Assembly (NCBI GenBank): GCA_022821065.1
Contig: JAJEEK010000065.1
Location: forward strand, 1 to 64,000
Direction: 5' to 3'
Length of the DNA stretch: 64,000 nt
Origin: Candidatus Poribacteria bacterium
Lineage (GTDB): Bacteria > Poribacteria > WGA-4E > WGA-3G
Numbering within the stretch: position 1 is the first letter of the stretch; the number at the start of each line of letters is the position of its first letter. The translations under genes and the position numbers were made by a program. Under the pieces are notes generated by a model. It was not told the DNA's origin. It did no database searches and saw nothing but the letters and a program-made list of their open reading frames with translations. Below, in pieces: positions 8,984 to 19,162 of the stretch.

Positions 8984-11900
8984 TTATAGACGGTTATAGC
9001 CGTAGCCTTTACCCGTAATTTCAAAGAGTGCTGCGGCTGCTAAGAAATGGATATCCGCGTCCTGATCTTCGAGGAGCATTTCGAGGAGTGCGACTGCGTT
9101 GGTGTTTTTCGCGTCGCCGAGTGCCCTAATGACATCAAGGCGGAATCCGCGTGTAATTTGGGCTTCGTGTAAGGCTCTGAGTTTTTCCACTAAGGCAGTC
9201 ACCGCTTTATCGCTTGCGATTTTGCCGAGCGCGCGTGAGGCGTCGCGTCGGATTTCGACGTGGTTATCATCGTTGTTCATGACTTCGATGAGTGCATCGG
9301 TTGTTGACGGATCGGCGAGTTCACCGAGCCCTTGCGTCGCCAATCGACGGACATCTTTATGGTTTTCAGTTTCGCCCTTCATCATCTGCACCAGTTCAGG
9401 TATGAGTTCTGAGATCCCTGCTTCACCAACGGCGAGTGCTGTGGCTTTTCGGGTGTCCACAACTGGGTCGGTTAATCGCTCTTTGAGATCGGATGTATCG
9501 AGTGTTACACCTGCCGTTTTGCAACGTCCGAGTGCCACCATTGCGGCGTTTCTCACGGGATTGCTTTCCCATCTATCCGCGGCGCGTTCCGCCATTTTCG
9601 GTGCGACGAAAGCAGGCAGGTCCAGTTTCTTAACAGCTATGACGAAAACTCGCCAACTCCAGTTCCGCCTCCGATCATTGAGTCCGAGGTTTTTTCTGTT
9701 CGCTGCGTCCTCAAGTGCGATGATATATTCAGTATCATCAACGAGTCGTCTTCCGAGTGCTTCAGCTGCGCGGGTACCACCGATGGTACCGAGCGCACGT
9801 GCCGCTTTTGTACGGGCAGAAGCGTTCGCTAACGCTGCCGTGCCAGCATCTAACGGTATCCCTTTATCTTCAAGAATAGCGATCAGTCTCGGAACAGCGG
9901 CTTCACTTTCAAGCTGACCGAGTGCGGTGATAGCATTATTCGCGATGTTTCCGACCCGGATGTCAAGTGCACGGATGAGTATATCCTCAGCCGATTTATC
10001 GCCGATGTTCCCGAGTGCGGCTACTGCTGCAGCGCGGACATTATCGGGTTCTAACGGATTTTCGACGGTCTCACTGAGTTTTTCGACCGCTTTTGAATCT
10101 TTGAGTGCCCCTAAAGCAGCAGCGGCTTGTAATCGGATCTCAGCGTTCTCATCGGAGAGTGCTGTTAGCAGGGGTTCCGAAGCGCGTTCGTCTTTGAGTG
10201 TGTTGAGCGAAACGATTGCGGATGCACGGATGGATTTCATTTCACCGCTGTCTTCGAGTACAGCGATGAGCGGTTCAACCATCCGGCGTTCTTTGAAACG
10301 GCCGAGCGAGTTTGTCGCCCGCTTTCGGACAACATAACTCGGATGTTTCAGTTCCGCGAGCATCGCATCGGCAGCAACTGCATTCGCAGATGTGCCGAGG
10401 ATGTGGACGAATGCCCAGCGCACCCACTCATCATCCGTGGACTTAAGCGCGTCAAGGACAAATTCTGACGTTGCCTTATTATTATTTGTGATTAAGGCTG
10501 TGATAATCTCATTCTGCACAGAGAGAACTTCGTATCCATCATCAAAGTTTCCAACGCCTTTCTTCAAAATATCGACGAGTCCTTTATCCGCGGCCTGAAG
10601 TTCTCGGAGTGCGATCGCTGCTCGGACGCGCGTCGTCTCATACTTATCGCTTCGGAGCGCGTCTAAAAGCGGATCAACGACCCGCTGTCCTTTTATTTTT
10701 CCGAGCGCAATAGCAGATTCCTGTCGAACGACACCCTGTTTATCCTTTTTCAATGCAGTGATAAGCGCAGTGGTTGCGGCATCGCCCTTGATTTCACCGA
10801 GCGCCCACGCTGCACTCTGACGTACAGTTGCGCGTGCATCGTCTTCGAGGGCGCGTATCAACGGTTCTACGACGGTGTCGCCCTTGATAATTCCGAGTGC
10901 ATGTGCGACTTCACTCCGGACAAGGCTGGGTATCGGTTTCAACTCACCCCATGTTCGATAGTTTGCGCGCGGGTAATCGGGTGTCCATTGGATCCGAAGA
11001 GATTCGACCTGTGTTCGGAGCGCATCAAGCGTTTTATATTGCCGTTTCATGTGCCGCTGGTATTCGGAAATTTCGTCGAATTGCGTGGACAGTACCCAAA
11101 GCAATACAGGTGTCGTTTCAGGTGCTTTGATACGACTGAGGACCTTGACAGCGTTGGCGCGTATGATCGGACTGGTCTCATCGCTGAACACGAGCAGTAG
11201 CATCGGTTGAGTTGCATCTCCGGGTTTAAGTTGCCAGAGTGCATTAATAGCGGCGAGTCGCAGCGTTTCGCGCATCTGCTTACCCATTGCCATGATAATC
11301 AGTTTTTGTACGGCATCTTCTGTTGCAACATCAATTTTACCGAGAGCCGTCGCAGCGTTGGTGGCGGTAGTATCGTCGTAGGTGAGTGCCTCGGTGAGTG
11401 CGGGGACTGCCCTACGGGTCCGTATATTACCAAGTCCCGTCGCAGCCAGTGCCTTTACCTCTTTATGCGGATCGTTGATTAACGCCTCAATAAGCGGTTC
11501 TATGGCGCGCCGGTCTCCGATTTTTCCGAGTGCATCTGTGATCCTTATTCGGGTCTCATCTGTGCCGTTTTTGAGTGCGTCAAGCATCAGGGGAACGGCG
11601 ACACCACGCATCTCAACGAGCGCTGCTAATGCTTGAGCCTGCAGCTCCTCATTTGCCAACTCTTTTATCAGCGGTTGGACAGCCTCTTCGGATTTCAGGA
11701 GTCCAAGTGTTTGGATTGCCGCGGCTTGCGTCGCGATCCGGTATTTTTTCATCCACAGTTCGTCAATATAAGCACTTGCGATGTATTGATAGTCTGTTGT
11801 GAAACCGGTGTCCTCATCGGGAATCAGGTTTCTCGCTTTCGTCTCCAACACTTCAATAAGTGGCGTAACTGCGGGGTCTCCAATGCGATTGAGTGCATCT

Positions 11901-12826
11901 ATAGCTGTATCTTTTACGTAACTGTTCTGATCTGAGAGCAGTCGGATGAGGTCAGGGACAGCGGCTCCTACTTGGATACGTCCGAGAAGTTTTGCGGCGT
12001 GCATTCGGACTTGGGCACTGTTGTTTCTGAGTGCGAGTTGGAGTGCTGGCACAATAGCGGTATTTTCAGCGGCACCAGAACTCGCTAGTTGCTCCAGGGC
12101 GGTGATCGCCCTATATGTGACCTCTGGTGCGTTCCCTGTTTTCGTGAGTACCTCTTCAAAGGCCATGATAAATTCAGGGTTCTGCATTTTTCCGAGGTAT
12201 CGGACGGTTTCTTTCTGTATGGCAGGATCTTTGTGGCGTGTCGCCTCCCACAATAGTTTAGCAACCGCTTCTCCGTGTCCGAGTTTGTTCATGAGTTGTG
12301 CGACAGCTGCGCGTGCGTTAGGTTGATAACACTTCTCAGCGGCTAAAATTGCGTCAACAACTGCAGCGTCTGGGTATTCGACGAGTTCTGTTAGCAATTC
12401 TGAACGTTTTTCGACTGCCTCGGCGAGTGACACAGCAAAGAGTCCAGAAATAGAATTCTGTGTACGGATGAGTCGCTCCTGTTGATCAAGGTCATCGGAA
12501 TCCGGGTCTTCCAGCAACAAAATAGCGTTGATGCCGGTGGTGACTGTTTCGAGGTAAGCGTTCGCTTGTACGATCGCTTCGTGCCATCCGGTTGCCTCTG
12601 TCTGTGTGCGGAGCTGTAAGAAGGCGCGGAGATGTTGCGCTTCTTGATTGTCAGCATCTGTTCTTTGGACCGCTGTCTGTGCAGCGGCGTAATCCGCACT
12701 AACTATAGCAGCGCGCGCTTCGATAATATCTCTGTTCTCTTTCTCACCACACGCGAACAGAAATGTAATCACCGCGATAAGTGGAAGATAGATACCAATT
12801 TTTAGCATATTACAAGTCCGATTCAT
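8984..12826 (-). CDS. Giant HEAT-repeat lipoprotein
   Basis: About 1280 residues. It begins with a lipoprotein signal ending LLF-like ITFLFAC, with the lipidated Cys at residue 26, then a helical region with TPR-like character (residues about 35-130), then some thirty HEAT/PBS-lyase-type repeats. Typical units read AVPALTEALTYDD, VEPLIAVLEDSGE and AAAALGALKDSKAVEKL. I prefer ATG 12826, four codons into the open frame, because the upstream TTG overlaps GGAGAG, which fits as its ribosome site. The superhelix should sit in the periplasm tethered to a membrane and bind protein partners. It is 30 bp downstream of glyQS. No catalytic domain is visible. Confidence 0.88.
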   Translation of the reverse strand: MNRTCNMLKIGIYLPLIAVITFLFACGEKENRDIIEARAAIVSADYAAAQTAVQRTDADNQEAQHLRAFLQLRTQTEATGWHEAIVQANAYLETVTTGINAILLLEDPDSDDLDQQERLIRTQNSISGLFAVSLAEAVEKRSELLTELVEYPDAAVVDAILAAEKCYQPNARAAVAQLMNKLGHGEAVAKLLWEATRHKDPAIQKETVRYLGKMQNPEFIMAFEEVLTKTGNAPEVTYRAITALEQLASSGAAENTAIVPALQLALRNNSAQVRMHAAKLLGRIQVGAAVPDLIRLLSDQNSYVKDTAIDALNRIGDPAVTPLIEVLETKARNLIPDEDTGFTTDYQYIASAYIDELWMKKYRIATQAAAIQTLGLLKSEEAVQPLIKELANEELQAQALAALVEMRGVAVPLMLDALKNGTDETRIRITDALGKIGDRRAIEPLIEALINDPHKEVKALAATGLGNIRTRRAVPALTEALTYDDTTATNAATALGKIDVATEDAVQKLIIMAMGKQMRETLRLAAINALWQLKPGDATQPMLLLVFSDETSPIIRANAVKVLSRIKAPETTPVLLWVLSTQFDEISEYQRHMKRQYKTLDALRTQVESLRIQWTPDYPRANYRTWGELKPIPSLVRSEVAHALGIIKGDTVVEPLIRALEDDARATVRQSAAWALGEIKGDAATTALITALKKDKQGVVRQESAIALGKIKGQRVVDPLLDALRSDKYETTRVRAAIALRELQAADKGLVDILKKGVGNFDDGYEVLSVQNEIITALITNNNKATSEFVLDALKSTDDEWVRWAFVHILGTSANAVAADAMLAELKHPSYVVRKRATNSLGRFKERRMVEPLIAVLEDSGEMKSIRASAIVSLNTLKDERASEPLLTALSDENAEIRLQAAAALGALKDSKAVEKLSETVENPLEPDNVRAAAVAALGNIGDKSAEDILIRALDIRVGNIANNAITALGQLESEAAVPRLIAILEDKGIPLDAGTAALANASARTKAARALGTIGGTRAAEALGRRLVDDTEYIIALEDAANRKNLGLNDRRRNWSWRVFVIAVKKLDLPAFVAPKMAERAADRWESNPVRNAAMVALGRCKTAGVTLDTSDLKERLTDPVVDTRKATALAVGEAGISELIPELVQMMKGETENHKDVRRLATQGLGELADPSTTDALIEVMNNDDNHVEIRRDASRALGKIASDKAVTALVEKLRALHEAQITRGFRLDVIRALGDAKNTNAVALLEMLLEDQDADIHFLAAAALFEITGKGYGYNRL

Positions 12827-12856
12827 AACTCTCTCCAATGATAGTTGTCAGCTAAC

Positions 12857-15800
12857 TTAGGACTGACGACTGACAACTATTTTCGTCAAGTCTGCGATAA
12901 CATAAATGTTCCGTCCGATTTGATTCAACAACGCCAATCGGTTTGAGCGTAATGTTGGCTCTTTCGCCATGACCAGCACCTCATCAAAGAATATATCAAT
13001 TGTCGGTTGCAAAGTGGCGAGTTGTGTTAGAAGTTTGGTGTAGTCCCGTTTTTGTATGCTCTGTTTCAGGTCCGGCACTACTTCAATGATTCGTTCGTGC
13101 AACTGCTGTTCAGCGTCGTCTTGCAGCAGCGCGATGTCTACTGTCTCTGGTGCGTCCGGTGGCAAAATTCTCAATACCCGATTGAGAGCATTATACACTT
13201 CCTCAAAGTTTGGTGTCAAGCGAAATTCGGCAAGTGCATTGGCGCGTTCGAGAATATCAATGATATTGACATCACCAACTGCTAAAACTGCATCGGTAAG
13301 ATCCGGCGTATATTGCTGCGCCTGTAAGATAACGCGTAGCCGGTCTTTGATGAAGTTGAGAACGCTGGTTTTTGTGTCATCAACTAACGGCACAGTGTAG
13401 AGCGAGATCGCTTTTTCGACGACTGCATCCAGAGAGAGTGGCAGCTGCCGGTCTTGGAGGATACGGATTGTGCCGAGTGCGTGGCGCCGTAAAGAGTATG
13501 GGTCTTGCGAACCCGTCGGCCGTTCCTCTATACCGAAGTATCCGATGATCGTGTCGAGTTTATCAGCAATAGCGAGGATTGCACCGATCTCGGTTTCGGG
13601 AAGCGGCGTATCTGCACCGAGCGGTTGGTAGTGCTCAGCAATAGCGGAAGCAACCGGTTCCGGTTCCCCAGAATTGAGTGCATAATATCTACCCGTGATA
13701 CCCTGCAAGGTTGGGAATTCAATGACCATCTGCGTCGTTAGATCTGCTTTACAGAGCCACGCTGCACGTTCCACGTGTTCAACAGTCGTTTCCGATACTT
13801 GCAGTTCTGTCCCAATGAGATTTGCTAACGTCTTGAGCCGCTCCGCTTTATCCAAAAGCGAACCGAGTTTCGCGTGAAAGACGACAGCCCCTAAACGTTC
13901 AACTTTATCCGCGAGGCTGGTTTTCTGGTCTTCTTTGTAGAAGAATTCGGCATCGTTGAGCCTGGCATGGAGGACGCGTTCGTTTCCGTGCTGAACACCG
14001 TCAAAATTTCCATCGGTTCCGTTGGAGATTGTGATGAATTTCGGTACCAGTTCCGAGTCATTTTTCCACATCGGGAAATAGCGTTGATGCTTCTTCATCG
14101 CCGTGATGAGTACTTCAGGTGGTATCTCCAAGTGTGATTCACTGAAATTGCCAATGATGGGTTGCGGATTCTCTACGAGATAGTTGACCGTATCAAGCAG
14201 TTCTTCGTCGATTTTCGTTAGGCAGCTTTCCGCCTTTAAAATGGATCGCACCTGCTTTCCGATTGCCTCTCGTCGTTCGTTAGGACAGACAATTATACCG
14301 ACGGCGCGTAACGCCTCGGTGTAGGCGTTTAAATTCGCCGATGTTAGTGTTATCGGGTCAGTATGCAGGGAGCGATGTCCGTAGGTTACCCGTCCGGCGC
14401 GTGCGTCTCCGTAGGTACAGCCAACAACCTCATCACCTAAAAGCGCGACAAGCCAACGAATGGGACGCGCGAAACGAGCGAATGCTTGCGGTGCACCGGA
14501 TTTGGTTTCCCAACGCATGGTCTTTGGGAAACGGAGTGCCTCGATCCATTCCGGTAGAAGTGTTTGTAATACTTCTCGTGTCGGTTCGCCGGTTTCGAGT
14601 TTCGAGGCTGCGACGTATTCGCCGCGTTCGGTTTCGACGATACGGAGTGCTGTGAGTTCGACACCTTGTGTCTTTGCGAAGCCGATCGCTGCCTGTGTCG
14701 GTTCGCCGTTCTCATCGTAGGCGACACTTTTCGGCGGTCCCACGACTTCTGTCTCTTCGCTCTCTTGGAGGGTCTTCAGGTCTTTGATGCTGAGTGTAAT
14801 ACGGCGCGGTGTACCGAAGGTCTCAATTTCACCGAACGGGATTCTGTGATCTGTCAAGGATTCGGTTGCGATTTCGCGGAGTTGCGTAAGTGCAGGCGGG
14901 ACATAACCGGCGGGTATCTCTTCTGTACCGATTTCAAACAGGAGATCCGCTGTCTCTTGCTGCGGTTGTGCTGGTGTTTCGTCTTTCGCGGGTATCGCGA
15001 CTTCTGCGTCGATTGCTGTGCTGAAACGTCCCATGAGCGGGTGCCCCATCTCTTCGCGTTGTTCGACGTACGCCCGTGCGATCCGCTGTGCAAGTCGTCG
15101 TACACGTTCAATGTAACTGACGCGCTCCGTGACGCTGATAACACCGCGGGCATCAAGCATATTGAAGGTATGTGAGCATTTGAGAACGTGATCGGTCGCC
15201 GGTAGTACTAACCCGGCATCTAAACAAGCGTGGGTCTCTTTTTCGTAGGTGCTGAACTGATCGAAGAGCATCTCTACGTCTGCGTGCTGGAAGTTGTAGG
15301 TTGAGTATTCCACTTCGCTCTGATGGTGGACATCGCCGTAGTTGAGGTGTTCGTTCCAACGGATGTCAAAAAAACTATCGACATCTTGTAAATAGAGTGC
15401 GATCCGTTCGAGTCCGTAGGTAATCTCAGCACAGATTGGGTCGAGATCAATACTGCCCATCTGCTGGAAGTAGGTGAATTGGGTAACTTCTGCGCCGTTC
15501 CACCAGACTTCCCAACCGAGTCCGGATGCACCGAGCGTCGGTGATTCCCAGTCGTCTTCAACGAATCGGATGTCATTCTGACGGGGTGGGATGCCGAGGT
15601 GGTAGAGGCTCTCAAGGTAGAGTGGGAGAACGTTTTCAGGCGCTGGCTTCAAGATCACTTGATATTGGTAATATGCACCGAGACGGAATGGGTTTTCTGC
15701 GTATCTGCCATCGGTTGGACGGCGTACAGGTTCAACATAAGCCACTCGCCACGGTTCTGGTCCGAGGCATCGGAGGAAGGTTGCAGGATTGAAGGTACCT

Positions 15801-15892
15801 GCGCCGACCTCTACATCACACGGTTGTTGGATGATGCAGCCGTGGTCTGCCCAGAATTTCTCTAACGCTAAAATTATTTCTTGGAAAGTCAT
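12857..15892 (-). CDS. glyQS: Fused glycyl-tRNA synthetase alpha-beta
   Basis: Charges tRNA-Gly. Residues 1 to about 290 are the class II alpha subunit ([53 protein letters not shown]), normally encoded by glyQ. After a linker rich in Pro, Gln and Glu (about residues 300-315) follows a complete beta subunit (glyS): [33 protein letters not shown], and the HD-like [14 protein letters not shown] near residue 810. Fusion into one 1011-residue chain is known from chlamydiae and some other phyla, so it is intact rather than a rearrangement. Start ATG 15892; a plausible promoter lies at 15941-15970. Confidence 0.96.
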   Translation of the reverse strand: MTFQEIILALEKFWADHGCIIQQPCDVEVGAGTFNPATFLRCLGPEPWRVAYVEPVRRPTDGRYAENPFRLGAYYQYQVILKPAPENVLPLYLESLYHLGIPPRQNDIRFVEDDWESPTLGASGLGWEVWWNGAEVTQFTYFQQMGSIDLDPICAEITYGLERIALYLQDVDSFFDIRWNEHLNYGDVHHQSEVEYSTYNFQHADVEMLFDQFSTYEKETHACLDAGLVLPATDHVLKCSHTFNMLDARGVISVTERVSYIERVRRLAQRIARAYVEQREEMGHPLMGRFSTAIDAEVAIPAKDETPAQPQQETADLLFEIGTEEIPAGYVPPALTQLREIATESLTDHRIPFGEIETFGTPRRITLSIKDLKTLQESEETEVVGPPKSVAYDENGEPTQAAIGFAKTQGVELTALRIVETERGEYVAASKLETGEPTREVLQTLLPEWIEALRFPKTMRWETKSGAPQAFARFARPIRWLVALLGDEVVGCTYGDARAGRVTYGHRSLHTDPITLTSANLNAYTEALRAVGIIVCPNERREAIGKQVRSILKAESCLTKIDEELLDTVNYLVENPQPIIGNFSESHLEIPPEVLITAMKKHQRYFPMWKNDSELVPKFITISNGTDGNFDGVQHGNERVLHARLNDAEFFYKEDQKTSLADKVERLGAVVFHAKLGSLLDKAERLKTLANLIGTELQVSETTVEHVERAAWLCKADLTTQMVIEFPTLQGITGRYYALNSGEPEPVASAIAEHYQPLGADTPLPETEIGAILAIADKLDTIIGYFGIEERPTGSQDPYSLRRHALGTIRILQDRQLPLSLDAVVEKAISLYTVPLVDDTKTSVLNFIKDRLRVILQAQQYTPDLTDAVLAVGDVNIIDILERANALAEFRLTPNFEEVYNALNRVLRILPPDAPETVDIALLQDDAEQQLHERIIEVVPDLKQSIQKRDYTKLLTQLATLQPTIDIFFDEVLVMAKEPTLRSNRLALLNQIGRNIYVIADLTKIVVSRQS

Positions 15893-15940
15893 ATCTGTTT
15901 TTGTTTATCTTACTCCATTTGAATTGATTGATGCGTATCT

Positions 15941-15970
15941 ATTGTAACATAAACAGATTTCTTTAAGCAA
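15941..15970 (-). promoter_or_regulatory. Putative sigma70 promoter of glyQS
   Basis: On the minus strand TTGCTT (15965-15970) and TACAAT (15941-15946) are separated by 18 bp, about 50 bp upstream of the glyQS ATG. Confidence 0.45.
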
Positions 15971-15991
15971 CAGATTTTCAAGACGTAAGTG

Positions 15992-16996
15992 CTACGTCCA
16001 ATCCATAATTACGCCCAAGTATTCATCCTTCCGATCGGTCAATCCGTCATAGGCGGATTGGGCATCTTCTGGATCAATGACGTGTGTCAGCAATTCTTCT
16101 ACCTTGAACTTGCCTTCACAGATAAGAGAATACACCAAGCGCGAGTTGCGTTCAAGTGAGTGCTTCGATTCACCTGAGTGCAACGTCGGATAGACCCACT
16201 CATGCGCACTTTTAAGGGTAATCGCACCCAATCCAACACTGTGGCTGTAGTTCAGGATCGCCGTTGCATCCGTGACATATTCGCCACGCGGTGAACCGAG
16301 TAGGATAACTTCACCTTTTCTGCCGGTCAATTGGTACGCTGTTTCGACGAGCCGTGGATTCCCGATCGCTTCCACCGTGACTGCCGCTTTTTCGCCGTTT
16401 GTCAACGCTGTAACGCGTTCCACTGCATCTTCTTTGTCAGGATTAATGAGATGCTGAATACCACACTGTCGAGCGATTTCAAGCCGACGCGGCACCCGTT
16501 CAATACTGATGACTTTCATGCCTGCCAAGTTGAAGAGCTGCGATGCAGAGTTGCCGACCAATCCCAAACCGATGATCGCCACGGTATCCCCGAATTCAGC
16601 AGATGACACGCGTAGTGAGGTCATCGCAACCGTTGCCATTCGGACGAACGGTACCAGTTTTTCGTCTATATCTAAAGGCTGTTTGAGTGCTAAAAGCACT
16701 GTCTCGGTTTTAGCGATAGAGGCATGTGGCGTATAACAGAAGGCGAGGTCTCCTATGGCGCATTTCGTCACATCTTCACCGATGTTGAGCACTTCACCGA
16801 CTGCTGTATAACCCGAACCGTGTGGAAACCGTGTGCCACTCTGAAGTCCTGTGTATCCCGCGCCTTCGGTACCGGGACTAATCAGACTATAGTGTGTCTT
16901 CAGTAAGATTTGGTTCGGTGCGAGTGTTTCGTCAAGTTCAAAATCTTCCAGCGTTGCCGAACGTTTCGCTGGCATCACAATCCGTCTGCCTTTCAT
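15992..16996 (-). CDS. Zinc-type alcohol dehydrogenase-like (MDR) oxidoreductase
   Basis: Medium-chain dehydrogenase/reductase of 334 residues with a GroES-like N-terminal half and a Rossmann half (VAIIGLGLVGNSASQL, residues about 140-155) for NAD(P). The usual Cys of the catalytic zinc site in the first strand is replaced (THYSLISPGTEG), and the structural four-Cys lobe is absent, so it is probably a zinc-free branch resembling bacteriochlorophyllide-dehydrogenase-like or oxidoreductase proteins found beside Gfo/Idh enzymes. AAGGAG precedes ATG 16996. Substrate not predictable. Confidence 0.85.
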   Translation of the reverse strand: MKGRRIVMPAKRSATLEDFELDETLAPNQILLKTHYSLISPGTEGAGYTGLQSGTRFPHGSGYTAVGEVLNIGEDVTKCAIGDLAFCYTPHASIAKTETVLLALKQPLDIDEKLVPFVRMATVAMTSLRVSSAEFGDTVAIIGLGLVGNSASQLFNLAGMKVISIERVPRRLEIARQCGIQHLINPDKEDAVERVTALTNGEKAAVTVEAIGNPRLVETAYQLTGRKGEVILLGSPRGEYVTDATAILNYSHSVGLGAITLKSAHEWVYPTLHSGESKHSLERNSRLVYSLICEGKFKVEELLTHVIDPEDAQSAYDGLTDRKDEYLGVIMDWT

Positions 16997-17065
16997 GTTG
17001 TAATGCTCCTTGTTAAATTTTGCCTATTATGGTATCATACGTATAAAACTTTTTATATTTTAAAT

Positions 17066-17338
17066 TTTCCTTGCGGTTCGGTTAGCAGCGTTTGTCGTTC
17101 CGGCTGCGTTTCCGTTCTTCCGCTTTCCACTTCGTTCCAAGCTGCGTTTTTGTTCTTCTTTAACGGTTTGTGCTAATTGTTTGATGGAGGTATCATTCAC
17201 ACGGTTTTCGTAGCGTATGCTGTTAGCTTGCGCCGTAACGAGTCTGATCTAACAGATAATGCAGCAAAGTCAACAATCTCTTACGCCTTTGAGGAACCTA
17301 AGCAAAATCTAAACCAGCCTCACCGAACCGCAAGGAAA
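17066..17338. repeat. Inverted-repeat element with TTTCCTTGCGGTTCGGT ends
   Basis: The 17-mer TTTCCTTGCGGTTCGGT at 17066-17082 is repeated inverted at 17322-17338, giving a 273-bp MITE-like unit filling the 366-bp gap upstream of the second phyH. Single copies of the motif occur at about 2828-2842 and 19022-19040. Inside, TTCCACTTCGTTCCAAGCTG near 17128 recurs near 19123. The element is non-coding as far as I can see. Confidence 0.65.
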
Positions 17339-17362
17339 TGTAAAATAAAGGGGATTTTCTTT

Positions 17363-18244
17363 ATGAAACTCACACAAGAACAGCGCGACACTTATCGAAC
17401 ACAAGGCGTGCTGATCGTCAAAAACGCGCTGACAGATGAAGACCTCCAACCGGTGATTGACGAGATTTCGGATTGGATTTCGGAACGCGCTCTCGCTTTA
17501 AAGCAGGAAGGTAAAATCGAAAACCTGCATGAAGATGAGCCTTTCGACAGACGTTTCGGACTGTTGCTCGCCCAGTCTGGCGAGATGGCAGGCGGGTTGG
17601 ATATTATGCATTACCGCGGTAAAGCCATCTTTGAATTCATGCAGAACGAGAACCTTTTAGATGTTATTGAAGGCATTGTTGGACCCGAGATCACTTGCAA
17701 CCCGATTCAGCATGTGCGTGCAAAACCGCCCGTTGTCGATGGAAACGCGAGTTGGGCGGGTGGTGTGCCGTGGCATCAAGATGCTGGTGTCATGATGGAG
17801 GAAGCGGAAGGCTCTGAGATCGTTACCTGTTGGCTACCGTTAGGTGACAGCACAGTAGAGATGGGATGCCTTGAAGCGTTGCCCGGTATTACTGAAGATA
17901 TAGGGTATCTGATCCATCAGAAAGAGGGCGGCACAATGATTAAACCGGAACTGATGCCGGATGTTGAACCGCTCATGCTCGAATGCTACCGTGGGGACCT
18001 GATCCTATTGAGTCGGTTTACGCCACATCGTTCGCAGCCGAATAAGTCTGACCGGTGCCGCTGGTCGCTGGATTTACGTTATCAAACCACGGGACATCAC
18101 ACAGGAAGAACGGCACATCCCGATTTCATCGTCCGAAGCCGAAAGAACCCTGATACTGTTTTGTCCGAACACCAAGAATGGTGTGATTTGTGGGTAGATG
18201 CATTTGAAAATCCACGCGGTTTTGCGGGACATAGATCGGTGTAA
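17363..18244 (+). CDS. Phytanoyl-CoA dioxygenase (PhyH) family protein, copy 2
   Basis: A 293-residue Fe(II)/2-oxoglutarate oxygenase. The metal triad is read from PWHQDAG (His-x-Asp) and FTPHRSQPN (distal His), with Arg in CRWSLDLRYQ for 2-oxoglutarate. I start it at ATG 17363, which follows AAAGGGGA; a longer open frame to 17177 runs through the inverted-repeat element and has no homology. The phrase PDFIVRSRKNP and the DLWVDAFENPRG end are typical of a large subgroup in this lineage. Followed after a heptamer-repeat spacer by a nucleotidyltransferase gene. Confidence 0.9.
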   Translation: MKLTQEQRDTYRTQGVLIVKNALTDEDLQPVIDEISDWISERALALKQEGKIENLHEDEPFDRRFGLLLAQSGEMAGGLDIMHYRGKAIFEFMQNENLLDVIEGIVGPEITCNPIQHVRAKPPVVDGNASWAGGVPWHQDAGVMMEEAEGSEIVTCWLPLGDSTVEMGCLEALPGITEDIGYLIHQKEGGTMIKPELMPDVEPLMLECYRGDLILLSRFTPHRSQPNKSDRCRWSLDLRYQTTGHHTGRTAHPDFIVRSRKNPDTVLSEHQEWCDLWVDAFENPRGFAGHRSV

Positions 18245-18249
18245 GTTAG

Positions 18250-18284
18250 TTGTCGGTTATCAGTTAACAGTTGTCAGTTAACTG
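18250..18284. repeat. Five degenerate heptamers (YTRTCRG family)
   Basis: TTGTCGG, TTATCAG, TTAACAG, TTGTCAG and TTAACTG lie head to tail at 18250-18284, just after a stop codon. CAGTTAAC (18261-18268) and GTTAACTG (18277-18284) can also pair. Related heptamers occur at 8966, 12843, 26963, 28042, 41395 and 62727. Confidence 0.6.
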
Positions 18285-18330
18285 ACACTAAAATAAACCC
18301 CGACAGGGTGAGAGGTCTGTAGAAATAACG

Positions 18331-19047
18331 ATGGAAGCCATTATTTTGTGCGGCGGTCTTGCGACTCGGCTCGGTGAGACAGCGAAAACGGTTCCGAAGG
18401 TTCTGCTGGAGATCGCTGGAAAAACGGTGCTGGAGTGGCAGCTCGAACTCTTGACGGAGGCAGGTGTCACCCAGGTCGTCCTCGCATCGGGGCACCTACA
18501 CGATGTGCTGTCCGAAAGAGTAGGTGTGAGTTACGCTGGCGTACGTATCCGTTATGCGAAAGAGGAGAAGCGGCTCGGCACGGGCGGCGCAATTCAGAAT
18601 GCCATGCGGCAGATTCGGACCTCTCCCTTTTTCGTCTTGAATGGCGATATTCTGCTTGCAGGCTTTTCGCTCCGAGAGATGTTAGACCGTTTCCAGCAAG
18701 GTATGACAGGTGTGCTTCTGAGTGTGCATGTCCCGGACATTCGTCCTTATGGTGAGATCGTGTCAGATGCTAGGGGAAAGATTCAGGAATTTCATGAGAA
18801 ACAGTCTATCTACCGTGCTGGATATGTCAATGGTGGGGTGTATCTTTTCGCTCAAGGTATCGCAGAGGCGTTTCCGAAGGGACAGGAAACCTTTTCTATG
18901 GAACGAGACGTTTTCCCGGCGGTCTCTAACCTCTATGCTCTGCAGCAAACGGATGTGAGTTGGATCGATATCGGGGTACCCGAACGGTTAGCGTACGCAC
19001 GCGAACACTTTCCGTTTTCTAATTTTCCTTACGGTTCGGTCAAGTGA
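18331..19047 (+). CDS. Sugar-1-phosphate nucleotidyltransferase (HddC/MPG-like)
   Basis: NTP-transferase family enzyme that activates a hexose or heptose 1-phosphate with NTP for glycan synthesis. It opens with AIILCGGLATRLGETAKTVPKVLLEIAGKT, the pyrophosphorylase signature GGxxTRL...PK, has GTGGAI (residues about 90-95), the metal Asp in VLNGDIL and the product-site VNGGVYLF. At 238 residues it is short, lacking a C-terminal left-handed helix, like HddC-type heptose-1-phosphate guanylyltransferases. The last residues FSNFPYGSVK are encoded by a copy of the CCTTGCGGTTCGGT repeat, so the C-terminus has probably been replaced by repeat DNA. Confidence 0.85.
   Translation: MEAIILCGGLATRLGETAKTVPKVLLEIAGKTVLEWQLELLTEAGVTQVVLASGHLHDVLSERVGVSYAGVRIRYAKEEKRLGTGGAIQNAMRQIRTSPFFVLNGDILLAGFSLREMLDRFQQGMTGVLLSVHVPDIRPYGEIVSDARGKIQEFHEKQSIYRAGYVNGGVYLFAQGIAEAFPKGQETFSMERDVFPAVSNLYALQQTDVSWIDIGVPERLAYAREHFPFSNFPYGSVK
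19022..19040. repeat. Solo copy of the CCTTGCGGTTCGGT repeat overlapping a gene end
   Basis: TTTTCCTTACGGTTCGGTC at about 19022-19040 matches the arms of the 17066-17338 element with one change and supplies the final codons and stop of the nucleotidyltransferase. A further copy without its partner lies near 2828-2842. Confidence 0.55.
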
Positions 19048-19162
19048 GTTCGGAACTTTGATGTTCTTTTCCGTAGATATGAAGAAACACCGTTTTTGCT
19101 GGGGCGTTTCTTAAGCAAAAACCATTCCACTTCGTTCCAAGCTGCGCGCTTTAACAACAATT

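Noticed and set aside
9099..11935. Many long plus-strand open frames opposite the HEAT-repeat gene
   Set aside because: They are antisense shadows of a repetitive coding frame, with Ser/Arg-rich low-complexity products and no ribosome sites; the minus-strand frame has clear homology.
12857..15892. Fusion of glyQ and glyS as an assembly error
   Set aside because: Continuous frame with a proper linker; fused GlyQS is established in several phyla.
17177..17362. Extended N-terminus of phyH copy 2
   Set aside because: It reads through the inverted-repeat element; AAAGGGGA and family homology place the start at 17363.
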